Position numbers and translations under genes: made by a program. A DNA stretch of 64,000 nt from Sepioteuthis lessoniana (taxonomy: Eukaryota > Mollusca > Cephalopoda > Myopsida > Loliginidae): NCBI GenBank assembly GCA_963585895.1, contig OY757934.1, positions 48,557,027 to 48,621,026 of the forward strand. The letters run 5' to 3'. This document shows, in pieces, positions 20,194 to 34,082 of the stretch. Under the pieces are notes generated by a model, which ran no database searches, was not told the origin of the DNA, and saw nothing but the letters and a program-made list of their open reading frames with translations. Within the stretch, counting starts at the first letter, position 1, and the number at the start of each line of letters is the position of its first letter.

Positions 20194-23100
20194 CCAAGCA
20201 AAAGCAGGACGACCAGTTCGAACATACATACAGCAGCTATGTGAGGATACGGGATGTAGCCCTGAAGACCTGCCAAAAGAGATGAATGATAGGGAGAAGT
20301 GGCGAGAGAGGGTCAGGGATATCCGTGCTAGTGGCACAACTTGATGATGATGCTGATATATATATATGCTAGGGGAAGTCAAAAGTTTTGTAATATCTTG
20401 GTTTGGTTTGGTTTGTTGTTTTTTTTAATGACATATAAATCTTCATGGGTTATTTAATGCCAAAGGCATCTTTGTAGATGGAACAGCAGTGATGCTGTTT
20501 AACCCATAGCTAAGGGGATATGGGAGTTTAAACCTTTCCCAAAGGTATGACTCCAAAAGAGAATGTAATAGTTTGACTGGAGTTCAAACTCACTTACTTT
20601 GAGGTCACATCCGGTGTTTTAGCCATTATGCTACAGGGACTTCCTCACAATATTTTGGTGTCTGCTAGTTTGTAGTGCATATATCTCATGACCAAAACAG
20701 TTCAAATAATGGAAGTTACTCAATGTGGTTGGCAACATTGTTGTAGTTGGTGTGCTGACACGTTGTGCATTGCTTCACTCTTCATGTGATTTGAAAGCCA
20801 CACAGATGAATGTGTAATGGGAACTTATGCTCTTTACAAGTTCAAACTGGGCTATGATGGCACAGAAACTATAAAAACATTTGTTGTGGGAAAAGTGAAC
20901 TTGCAGTTGATCACAGTACAGTAACCAGATTGTTCAAGGAATTTTGCTCAGGTTGAAAGAACTTCAATGATCAGACAAAGTCAGGTAGGCCTCAAAACAT
21001 ATATTCTGAGGGTGTGCTCTAAACCATAAAGGTAAATCCAGTGAGTAGCATTTGGAGAGTATCAGGCAAGCTCTGCATCTCACAGTCCAGTGTGGTTTGT
21101 CATCATCATGATCTCAGCAAAAGCATCCTGAGTTGCCTAATTGTGCTTCACTTCACCAAAAACTTTGACTCACATGAGTATTATCTTGTAAAATGTGTAC
21201 TATAGCTCTAGGCTGTCATAGTTGGCTTCCATGAGATGCAGGGTCGAACGATAAAATTGTCGCCCTTGAAAAGACGACATGATTCCATTTCCGTTTAATG
21301 AAAACCGGTTTTCTTTTTTTGTTGCAGACCATCTACTAGTTGGCCAGTTGTGTACAAATCCCAAGAGCAATAGGAGCCTTCTATCGTGTCACAAAGTGAC
21401 ACAATGTTCAACAAGCGAGATCAGAAATGCGCCACTGTACAACTCATACTCTCTACCGATCCAAGTTATGACAACAGGACCATTGTCAGCACCCTCAAAA
21501 TACAAATCTGGATTGCTACGAATAACAGGGACGTGCCCAGGGTGATGAAAACAAAGTTTCCGGCTACAGTTATGGTCTTTGGTGTGTTTTCAAGTGAAGG
21601 CCACATCATGCCACCTCACATCTTCGAAGTTGGCTTGAAAGTCAACTCCAAAGTGTACCTGGATGTGCTGAAGAGTGTGGTGATCCCCTGGTGCAATCAG
21701 GTGGCCGGTGGCAGACCCTGGGTGTGGCAGCAGGACTCGGCGCTGGCCCACAAGTCCAAAGATACCCAGGCTTGGCTTCAGAAGGAGTGCTACAACTTTG
21801 TACCCTTCTCTCACTGGCCCCCCTCCTCCCCCGACCTGAACACGCTGGACTACTTCGTTTGGTCATACGTCAAGAACATCACCAACATGACCTCCCACAA
21901 CACCAAAGCCAGCCTGATCGCTGCCATCTGCTGAGTATTTGCCAAGCTCCCGCCAGCATTTGTGGCGGTGATTGAGACTGAAGGCGGCTACATTGAATAG
22001 ATGTCAGCTCTACTACATAATCAAGTTACCTGAATTGATTTTTCAATAAAAGTTTTAAAATAAAGCTGTAGTATTGTTTTCTTTAGGATGACAATTTTAT
22101 CATTCCACCCTGTACTTGGAAAATTAAATAATTGACTTACTCAACTCTAAATGAAGTTGCTATGTGATTTGACACATTTTCTTTTATTTTCTCTCTTTTT
22201 TAAGATCAACCATTTTGAGTGGACTCCCTCAACATCAAAATGGTATGTATGGTTTGCACCACAGTATTCACCATTTTAATTCATTTGACCAGGTAAAAAG
22301 CCTTCCTCTCATCCTTCGTAATGCTGGAATACGCACAGGTGAGTTTTTTAATTCATTTATAAAACAGTAGAAGACTTTAAAAATCCTTTTGTTTCTTTCA
22401 GTTGTAATTATCCACAGTTTGACAAGTTTCACCTGCTAAATATTGCCCAATCAGCTGGGGCTGTAAAATACGCTGACTGCTTCTCTACAGAGGGATAAGA
22501 ACCCCCCTCCCAAGTGCATTCTGGATATGACACTAAACAATCTGATGATGAGGTTCCAATAATATTGAAGCTTTGGGGAATGTGGAGTACCCCTTCATTG
22601 CCATCACTCCCAGGTCCACTCTGGTTCACTCTATGGGTCAAATGAAACTAAACTGTGTACTTATGCTCAACTGAATTGTTTGAAATAAAACTGTTTTTGA
22701 CATTAAAACTGTGTACTTATGCTCAACTGAATTGTTTGAAATAGAACAGTTTTTGCCTTTGAAAGTGCATACTTATGCTCTACTGAGAACTAAACTGTGT
22801 ACTTATGCTAAACTGAATTGTATGAAATAGAACTGTTTTGACATTGAACAGTAAACAAAAACTGTACTTATACTAAACCGATTTGTTTAAAATTTAATTC
22901 GTCATTTAATAACCTGAAAAAAGTTTATACGCCGTAAAACAAAACAAAACAAAACCAACCAACCAACCAACCTGCTAAATGACTCAATCCTAGTTGTTTT
23001 TATTTATAAAAAAGGATTCATTGGTTGCACATTTTCACTGAAACTTTTTAAGCCACAAGTCAACTTCACTTGAATTTAATCTTTGTGAAAGGTTAAGGAA

Positions 23101-26100
23101 TTATCAGTTGAATGATAAAAAATATTTGCTTTCCTTTGACTTGCAGTTCAAGGAGAATTTTGTATCCACTCAAAAGTAGAAGTATCATCATGTTTTTGTG
23201 CCCTATGTGTCCTGTTGAGGGAGGTGGTGGTGGGGGGCTTAAAATATCCAGAAAAGTATCCCCACCCCATAAAGGGTGTAGTGGAAGCTTCATTTCTGGA
23301 AGACTTGGAAGTGTGGAGTACCCCTTTTGCCATTACTCTCAGATTCACTCTGACCTGAAGTGATGATAATAGTTAGGGTCCTTCCTATCTATGGGTCAAA
23401 TAGATCTGTTTGAAAATTACTGAGAAAAAGAAACAAAATAATTTCCAGAATATACAGGTACTGTTGTTTTTTAAATTTTTTTTTCACTCTTCTTGTTTGT
23501 TTTGGTGTTAGGGGGTATGTTACACTTTCCTTTCCAGTCTGAGTGAGTAGACCCTAAACTCAAATTGCTATGAACTTTACTTTTCTTAGAGGAGGCACCC
23601 CAGCAGTTCAACCACTACTGGTCTTGCCCACAACTTGTCTGTTCTGTTTAACTCCTGATCGCTTCCTTGAATATATGGGATCCCAACTTCTCAAAAACGA
23701 AAACTGACCGTCTTATGTGAATATACCAGAACTAAAGTACCTAAAACAAATGATATCTTTGTCTACTGATCTCTGATCATACTTGTACCAAAAACTTGAG
23801 TTTATCATGGACATTAAAAAATTAAACTTTCATCCCTATTAAAAAATCCTTTCTCTTTCTGTCTTATCATCTATTAAAGTCTGCTAACCTTCCTTACTGG
23901 TTTAGCTATCCTTTTGGTTCTACTATTCACATACACCCATATACACTATACCTATGCCTGCACACACCATTACAGATATACTTTAATATCATCATAGGAA
24001 ATGGACTTGGCAAACCAGGTTGCTTGCATTTTGTATAGCGCTAATACCCTTAAAAAAAGAATGAATCCAACTATTTCCCTTCCAGCTATGGGTAAATATT
24101 GAAGCAGATTGGGATTTTTGACCTTGGTATGCCAACTGGTCTTGGCAAAGGAAAACTCTGAATTCAAACCTGTTAAACTCCGCTTAAAATTGACTTTGTG
24201 TCATATCCTACTCATATGGAAGATTTTGTAAATACATACATACCCTATGCCTATACACATACATATTCATATATAGCTTTACCAACTTCTATAGGTTGAG
24301 GGAGAATAATTGGATTCACATCTTTCCCAATGGTGTTAGTCTTGTGTGAAATGCAATCAGCCTCGTCCAGGATTTGAACTCATGTTGCCATATTTCCTAT
24401 GACAATAACTATTGTACCAAGGGCACCTCACATACTGATACAGACACACTTGCAGCTACATACATTAGTACCCTTAAATAGGTGCACCTAGGGACAAAAG
24501 AGCTTATAATGTCACACAATAAATCCATATGATTTACTACCCCTATCCCATAATAAATGTTGACCCTGTTAACTAATCCTAAAATATACTAACTGTATTT
24601 CTTTAAGAAATGTAGGATGCACCCCCCACAAAAAAAGGTTGTTCTGGGTATGAAACTAAATTGTATCCTATGATGAGGCTCCAGTTTTGGAGCTCTGGTG
24701 AATGTAGAGTACCTCTCTGTTGCAGTTACTCTCAGATCCATTCAAACCCTGAGTGTTAGTAGCCCAGTCAGCTGGAACTATAGAATACATTGACTGCATC
24801 TCTGCATATGATACTAAACAATCTGATGGTGAGGCTTCAGAAATGCTGGAGCGTTTGGGAATGCAGAGTACCCCTTCATTGCCACTGCTCCCAGGTCAAC
24901 TCTGGCCCTGAGTGGTAGCACTTGATAGGGTCCTATCTATGGGTCAAATAGAACTAAACTGTGTACTTATGCTAAACTGAATTGTTTAAAATAAAACTAT
25001 TAAACTGTGCACCTATGTTAAACTGAATTGGTTGAAATAGAACTGTTTATATATATAAAAATGGATTTGGCATTAAATAATCTGCAATGGTTAATATGCC
25101 ATAAAACCAAACCAAATCCAGAGTGTTAGTATCTGTTAGGATCCTATCATAGTCAAATAGATATTTAAGATAATGTTTAAACTGATTGTGAATTATATTG
25201 ATACATTGTCTCTTAAAATGATGATAATCAATTATTAAGTGTCTACCTGTTTAAAAAGATAGGGATGTTTGAGTTTGGTTGGATTTTGATGGCATATCAA
25301 CCATTGTTGGTTATTTAATGCCAAATCCTCTTCATACACGTATATCAAATATATGATTTGTAAACACATTTTATTGATAACATTTTGAAATGAGCCTGAA
25401 CTAATTTTTTTGGCACACAGTTAAATGGTTTCAAGTATTACTATCTAATTTGAATAATTCTATTTACTATTATCATTTGTTTACATACAGTTAAATGGTT
25501 TCAAGTATTGCTATGTAACAGTAACAATTAAACATGTCATTTGTTTACACACAGTTCTATTTCTAACAGACAGTTCTATTTCTAATAATTCAATTTAACA
25601 AAAACCATTTACTTGCATACAGTTTAAATGTTAAACAGTTTTGTTTGACCCATAGATAGGACCCTATCAGGTGCTACCACTCCGGGTCGGAGTGGATCTG
25701 GAATCAATGGGGTACTCTACATTTTCCAAAGCTCCAGGACTGGAGCCTCACTATCTGATGGTTTTGTGTTATATCCAGGGCACTCATTGGTGGGGGTCTT
25801 ACTCCTCTGCAAAGATGCTGTCAGTGCATTCTACGGTCCTGACCGAGTGAGCTGAGGAATATTTAAAACCATATCACCATGTACAAATTATGAGTATACT
25901 TGAAGTCATGTAACTGTTCAAAATTCTTTGTTATAAGAATAGTTTTTCGAAGCTATAATTGTTTAGAAAGGATTATTATTAGTTACTTGAAACTATACAA
26001 CTACTTACATGAAAAAATTACTGGCTTCAGCTTTAAATAACCCAACAAGGGTTCACATACCATAGAAAATGATCTCTCACTTGATTTGACCCCTCATTTT

Positions 26101-29100
26101 ATGTACAGAAATTTAAAATAAAAAAAGAAGAAACGTCTAAAATCTGCTTTAAGTATATGTAGTAATCCAACAAAACATTACTGAATGAGAAATAACCAAA
26201 ATGGAGGTTGGAAATGAAATGGAAATCTTTATAACATTAATAAAATAAAATACTTGCCAGTGGCGTGAAGAAGGTAAACCACTGTTAATGGTGACTGCTT
26301 AGTATATTTTCACCCCCTCTCAATAGTGTCTAACATATTTATGAGGACTGGGACATACCCACTAATGTTCATAGGTTGGGTATATAACAGTATATATCCA
26401 ATGTATACATCTCAGTATTGCCCATAGATAAGTGGCCTTTGTATTAAACTAGGTACCATGTACAGTATTGCCCACAAATGAGTGGTCCTGTGTTAAACTA
26501 GGAACTATATAATGTATTGCCCATAAATAAGTACATCTATACCATTTTTTGAAATTAAGAGTTGTTTTTTTTTAAACCAAAGATACAAGGATTTTATTAT
26601 TTCTAGAGGAACATTATTCAATCAAAATGGATACTATGAAAAATATTAATACATAGCCTTCCAAAAATTACTACACCACTAATATATCTGTTTCATTTTG
26701 GTTATAATGATTCAGTATTGTAGAGTTTGGTAATAAGTAATACCTAATAATATCTGTTTCAATTGTAATATGTTTCACTAGTAATAACCTCCTACTATTT
26801 TTTATCAAGAGAAAAATCAACTTTTTATAAAAACAAACTATTCCGCTGTTGGCTGAGGCTGTAGAATATGCCAACTGCACTGCTGCAGAGATGTAAGACC
26901 CCAACCACCACTACTACGAGATCACCTGTTGGTCATAAGTGGCAACCCATGATGCTTGAAGAAAGGACTTTGTGGTCAAGTAACTTGCAATACTCTACTC
27001 TGGCCCTTACTTGACTTGACTGGCATTTGGAAAAACACGATTTGATCAATCGGCTGCTCATGTCAAGCTCTAGCACTTATATGATTGTCTTGACTGTATT
27101 CTTCAAATTGCTTTTGTGGCAAACAAATACTCTAACCCTATCTTATCTTAAAGATGCAAGAAGGCAGTGGCTGAGTGTCAACTGTGCTGAGAGAAATGTC
27201 TTTGACCACTGTTTAAGTTTAAAGCACCACAATTAATATTAGATAGAATTATTAGTGTTTGATAGCAATACTTGAAACCATTTAACTGTGTGCAAATGAA
27301 TAAGCTCTAACTTATTTAAGAATAATAAACAAATTGTTCACTTACAAATCACACACACTCACACACACGCATATATATATTAAAACAAGATATAGCATTG
27401 AATAACCCACAAGAGTTGACATGCCATAAAACCCCAACCAAGTAAAAATTGTTAGGGTGTACTTATTCTGTATATAAATATGTCAATAAGTCTGGAGGGT
27501 AATGATGAAAAAGCCTTTATTTTTCACGAGAATTTTTTTTAAACATAATCTCCTTCTTTACAAGTTCATGTAACCCAAATCTTTTTTCCAACTATGTCAG
27601 CAAGATTTAAAATACACTGACTGTATCTCTGCTGAGGTATAAGACTTTCTCCTCAAAAAAAAAGGAGTGACCTGAGTGTGACACTAAACTACATCTGATG
27701 GTGAAGCTCCAGTTCTGGAGATCTGTGGAATGTGAAGTACTCCTTCATTGCCATTATTCCCAGGTTCACTCTGACCCAGAGTGCTAGTACCTGTTAGGTT
27801 TCCATCTGTGAGTTTAAAAATCATTTATATTTGATAGAACCATGTGCCAAAAAAAACAACTTAAGAGACAACTACACAAAAAATGTAACTATAAATGTAC
27901 AATGAACACAATTCCCTCACCCCTAAACATAAAATGACCCTAGACAAGTTGACATACCATTAAAATACATCAATCAAATCAGTCATCCAACACTTTTTCA
28001 ATAATCGGATAAACAGTACATTATATTTATATTTAAATCAAAATACAACTAATAACTGTATCAGGTTACAAACTTATTGAATGACCCTTGTAATAGTCTG
28101 TCTAATGTTCCTCTCATTGCATCTCTCTATTATTAAACAGGAATCATTGGAAAGAAACATGTGGGGCCAGAATATGTCTACCCATTTGATTATTCCGAAA
28201 CGGAAGAGAATCATTCAATCTTGCAAGTGGGTCGAAATATCACATACATGCGGAAACTTGTTCGCAAGTTTCTTAGAAAGAGTTCATCTTCACGGTAAGT
28301 AAGCAAAAAATGTCTTTAATTTTGATTTTATTGTTAACTATAAATTTGATTTACCATTTCTGGCTCCATACCTCTAATAATGATATCAATAGTGATCAGA
28401 ATCAATTATTAGAGACGACAAGATATAGCAAACAGCCAATAAGTACCAAACAAACTTATTACAAATCACCAAATGCCTTTGTACCACTAATGACATGTGT
28501 CTGTTTTGGGTAAACACATGCATTTTTTCTGAGCTAAACACTTTTTGATAAAACTCTGAAGCAAAGTTAGGGTTCATCAACAGGTTTATTAACTGCTAGG
28601 AAAGGTGTTTAGCTCACCATCAGAGCCAATCCACATGTTTACCTGAAATGGACGCATATCATTGGAGACAGTACAGTAAAATAATGATGCTCAAGATGTC
28701 AAACTCTATCAAGAAGGATTAAAATATTAAAGCCCTGGTCTCTTTCTTCAATAAGAGAATGACACAAGAAATCATCTCCCCAAAGCAAGTCTAAAATGTG
28801 TACCCTAAAATGCAAGGGCCGTTAGGAAAGATAAATAATAAGGAATCTAATCTATAGTGTAACATAACTGTCTTTTTTATTTATCTACCTGTCATCACAT
28901 AACTCAACAACAGCTAGATCTATATTCACCAAAATGTCAATGTTTTTTTTTTAATGGGATCCTAGAACATTTTTTTTTAATATTAGCTTTTAAAAATCCA
29001 GTTTTTAACTATGGGTTCAGTATAAGTGTAACACTAAACTGAATCCTTTTTATCTGTCAGATTAGTTAAACCTAATCTTTATCTTTTTCCTTCACCATAT

Positions 29101-32100
29101 AAAGTAGATTTTTAGCAGAAAATTTCACAGCCAAAAGCCAGTTATATTTTTTCTATAACATTTTTTCCTTAGGAGGCACTCGTGGTGTAATGGTTAATGT
29201 CATAGAAAATGGACATGGTGACCCAAGTTCAAACCTTGGACAAGGCTGTTTGCATGCTAATGCCCTTGAAAAGGTATGAATCCAACTATTCTCCCTCCAA
29301 TTATTGGTAAATAGTAGGATAGACTGTGCTCTAAATTAGGCATAGCAATCAGTCTCAGAGAAGAAAAAGTCTGAATCCAAACCCGTTAAACTCCACTTAA
29401 AAAGTAGACCTTGTGTCACATCTTGCTCATGCAGAGGCATTGATAAATACAGATACCATATTTTCTTTAATTTTTTTCCTTTTACCAAAAAATCAAGACT
29501 TGAAAAAGTAGTATGAATAATGGTCACCAGGATAAAATATTAACCTTTTCATGATGTTTATTAACTTATATATCCTCAAAAAAAACTCTGTATATGAATA
29601 ACATAAAACTATATATAGAGAGAGATAGATAGATAGAGATATCTTATAATTATTATTTGTCTGTAAATTTGAATTTGATTTTTTTGTGCAAAGTATATTT
29701 TCATGCAATTTTCATAAAATCATTTTTAAAATAAGCATTGCTTTTTAGTGTTTAAGTGGGTTGAGTTGACCATTTTATAATTTCTGAGGACCAACTGTGA
29801 AGGATTTTCAACTGAAAGAGTATCTTCCGATCACAGAATTGTCTTGGCAAAGAAACGTTTGAGTCTACACAGAGACAATAAAAAACTAACCGTCAAAACA
29901 ACATGTTATGACTGGTCCTCACTTACCAACTGAGATATAAGCAATAAATATATGGTTACAGTAAAAAACAAATTTGATACTCTTCCCGAGACATCTGAAA
30001 CATATACTTTGAATGACGAATATAAAAATCCTTTTTACTACTCACAAGGAAATAACAATAGCAGAGTGCATACCAACCAAACCAAAGGCAGATATAAAGT
30101 TCTGTGGGAGTTGCTTATGGTTAGGAAGAAATGAGATAACTTAAAAAAGCATTCAAATTCAAAAAAAGCAACCAAACAAATGCCAATGCACAGAGACTTC
30201 AGAAAGAAGTAACCAAAATATACTAAAAAGAGCAATTAGAATACATTCAAGACCAAATTGAGAAAATTAAAGATTTTGTAGAAGATAGACAATAACAAAT
30301 AGTATCATGAACAGTAAATAAAGTGAGTGGAAGGAAGAATACCTCGAAACTAAAACTAAAAGCTGCCAGCCAAGAAGAAAGACTTTTGAAGTGGAAAGAA
30401 CATTTCAAGAACCTGCTCAGAAACCCTCCTGAAATCACTGACAAACTATGCAAAAAATTATTGTTTATCAACTAGACATAAAACTAGGACAAGTTAGGAA
30501 AGAAAGAACTTGACACAGTATCGAAAAAAATTAAAACCAGAAAAGCTGCAGACCTCAGTGAAATCACCCCTGAACTTTGGAAGACAAGAAAATTTGATGA
30601 TATACTTCTCTATTTATTCAACTCAGTCTATAAACAAAACTCAATAGGGAAATAGATGAAAGGTCGCACCTTCTCTTCCCCCAAAAAGCTAACCTTGGAA
30701 TTACTAAGAACTACAGAAGCATAACTCTAATTGCTATAACTACTAAGATTTATATTACCCTGCTTCTTAGTCATATCTAACCTGAAATTGAGAGAGTTTT
30801 TAGGGAAACTCAGAATGGCTTTCGAAGGAATCATTCACCAACCTCACAGATTCTGACAATCTGTTGGATCATCAAAGGAGTACATGCAAAGAATCTTGAG
30901 GTAACACTACTGTTTGTAGATTTCTTGAAGGCATTTGAGTCCACACTCAGAGGAAAGATGGAGCCAATACTACTTGCATATGGTCTTCCCAAAGAAATTG
31001 TTATAACTATTTTGTAACATTCATATGTACATAACATGATAAAGAAAAGACAACTTAATAAAAACATAAATATTTCATTCCAACTGAAATTAATACATTA
31101 CACAGAAAGTAAGACAACATAGATTGTTACTATCTGTAACACTCCAGTCTTGACTAAAACAATAACAGTCACTTTGAATCAAGAGTATACAGGCCAGGCT
31201 AGGACTGATATTCTGGTATTTATTTGGCATCCCACCATGCCTAAATGTGGTACAAGGTCTTTTTAACATGGGAGCTGGGTGCAGGGCCATAGCCCAGACA
31301 TGCCCAGAGGCTCCAAAAATATCTTGGGCCTCATTGGCATTCTCCTAAAAAGGGACACCTTAGGCACCAGGTGATAAACCAAGCCCTATCAAAGCAGATG
31401 AGAGCCTGTGGGGACGGTCCCCTGAAGTCCAAGGAATACTGGTTTTAGCCACGTGACACAAGTGCTGGGCTTCCTGGTACCTATGTCAGGCGGCCTTGAC
31501 CAACTGTCTACAAAAGCCAAGACACCCAACCTGATCCGTATACCAAGGAACAAATGTTCAGCCGAAATGTGTCAAGGCCCAGTGGTAGGACTGAAGTCCT
31601 TCTCACTCTAACAGCATGGTACCTCTATTTATCCTACCTGGTGGTTTGCTATTTTCATTTACTGGCAATTGGTATTCAAACACTAATGTCTCAATTTATT
31701 CATGCCTGACAAACTATAATGATACTTAATAAAAGCATGAAAGTAATGGTTCGTTCACCTGATGGAGACATAGACTTCTTTGAGATTGTCACTGGAGTCT
31801 TGTCAGTGTTGGTCAACTTGCAAAGACTTACATCAACTCTGTAGGTGCAACCTAGATGACTTATCAGAAGCGATGGAGGTGCTCGTGATGTAATGGTTAT
31901 CGTCACAGGATATGGACACGGCGATACGAGTTCAATTCTTGGACAAGACTGATTGCATTTCACATAGCACTAATACCCTTGGGAAAGGTATGAATCCAAT
32001 TATTCTCCCTCCAGCTATGGATAAATAGTAGGGCAGACTAGGTTCTTCAGCCTTGGTGAGGCAACTAGTCTAGGAGAAGGAAAACTCTGAATTCAAACCT

Positions 32101-33377
32101 CTTAAACTCCACTTAAAAAAACTGACCTTGTGTCATATCCTGCCCGAGCGGAGGGGTTGGGTAAATAGGATCAGAAGCGATAGATGATAGGGATGGATGG
32201 TGAAAGAGAGACAAGGAAGTCTATACTATCAGTGTGACTTGATGATGATGATATATATATATATATATATATACATACACACACAGGGTGTGATGGATAA
32301 ATTATCATTATTTTAAATTATTCATTTTACACATGCGCTTTATTTGTTTTAGGTTTTGTCTACTGTGCAGCAAACTAAAGTCAGTTGGGCACTGTCTGTG
32401 AGGAAAACAGCTCAATGATGCAATTTTACTCCTCCATAAATTTTGAAATGGCATGCTGTACTGTTTGGCATTCATGCCAGAAGTTCCAATATGAAGATTT
32501 CAGAGTTTTTGGGTGTGAACATGAAAACAGATTCATATTTATGTTGATGAAAACCAAACAACCAGTCCATATCTTGGTTTTTGGGGTTGGTCACTAGTGA
32601 TTGTGATGTTATGGCAAAGTTCATCTTCCCACATGGCCTCAGTCTCAACATGGAGGCCTATAACAATTTAGTGCTAACAAATTGGGAGAGTGACTACTGG
32701 AAACCCTTCTTCTGACTACAGGAGTTTGTGTCATACCACACAAGCAGGGAAATCCAGTATTGGCTGTCAAAACATTTCTGCAACCACATCACACCTAACA
32801 TCTGGCAGTTTAACTTCCCAGATTGTAATCTCCTTGATTATTATATGTGTGGCATGGTTGTGTGAGAGACCAACAAAATGCTGTATAATACTAAAGAGGA
32901 ACTGAAGGCCAGGATAATAGCAGCATTTATCAATTTCAACAAGACCATTGGAAAGACTTGCAATAGGTTTTAAAGTTATCTGAAGATCATGGTTGAAGCT
33001 AATAGCAATTTAATCTATGCTATTTTAAGATGATTTCATGTAATTTTGGTAAATATATTTGATAAAGGGAGATATCAATGTTATTTTCATTTCTGATATG
33101 TATTTGTGGTATAAAGGTTACTGTCATAGTAAATGGACACAGCGACCAGAGTTCAAATCCTGGACAAAGCGTTTTACATTTCAAATAGCACTAATACCCT
33201 TGGGAAAGGTATAAATCCAACTATTCTCTCTCCAACTATAGGTAAATAGTAGGGCAGATTGGGATCTTTAACCTTGGTATGCCAACTGGTCTAGAAGGAA
33301 AACTCTAAATTTAAACCTGTTAAACTCTGCTTAAAAAGTAGACTTTGTGTTACATCCTACTTATGTAGAGGGGTTCG

Positions 33378-33413
<36 letters not shown>

Positions 33414-34040
33414 AAAAGATTTTATAAGATAAAATTTCAGTTTAAAGGAATTTGGAGAGAATAAAATTTTTTATGAAGTGAGTGACACTAAAGCTAAGTT
33501 TAATGTTTAACTGGGTAATGTTTTTAGGGGGCTTTAGTGTGCTATTAAACTGTAAATTCCGCAGCTTTTTAGTTTGGATACTGATTCGAAAAGATAACAC
33601 AGACAATAAAGTTTTTAAAAGGGAATTTTATACAAAAGAAACAAGAAAGAAAGGGATAGAAAAGATAATGTGTTGCAAATTTTTAGTACAATTTGCTGCA
33701 ACTTATCTGAGAGAGTGTCCGGGAAACAAAGTTCTTTGAATTTGAGTATTTTTTTTTTCTTTTTTTGTTTTGTAGAAATGTTTCAGAGTTCATTTAATTG
33801 TTAGTCTTCTTTAAAGTTCTTTTCAGCAGAATTCTCAGTTGAATTTTCTTTCAGTTGTTTAACTTGATAGAATTTCTGTAGTTAACTTTCATTTAATTTT
33901 ACATTATTTCTTGGGAAGTTCCATTCAAGAAGTGAGTGACGAAAACTATTTGCTAGCATAAATTTTTTTCTCTCTTCTCCACTCCAGCCAAATCAAGTGC
34001 GCACATGGTCAGCTTGATTTTTTTCTTAGAAATAAATTTT

Positions 34041-34082
<42 letters not shown>

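Larger units (their letters stand above)
29887..32255 (+). mobile_element. RTE LINE copy 3, with two later insertions
   Basis: Homologous to the copies at 276-3493 and 5304-7604 from the linker region through the RT finger (KNRKAAGLD equivalent at about 30530-30560) and the region before QGD. It is interrupted by Repeat X (31011-31711), resumes 31712-31874, is interrupted by a SINE-B, and ends 32182-32250 with GACTTGATGATGATGAT. Many stops. Order: LINE first, then both insertions. Confidence 0.82.

Noticed and set aside
20025..20382. ORFs across (TA)n giving Tyr-Ile repeats
   Set aside because: Artefacts of dinucleotide repeats joined to LINE or SINE sequence; the same applies at 38954-39163, 59361-59668 and 61224-61436 beyond the LLPKYT block.
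21590..21866. Minus-strand ORFs opposite the mariner transposase
   Set aside because: Antisense shadows of the GC-rich transposase frame.
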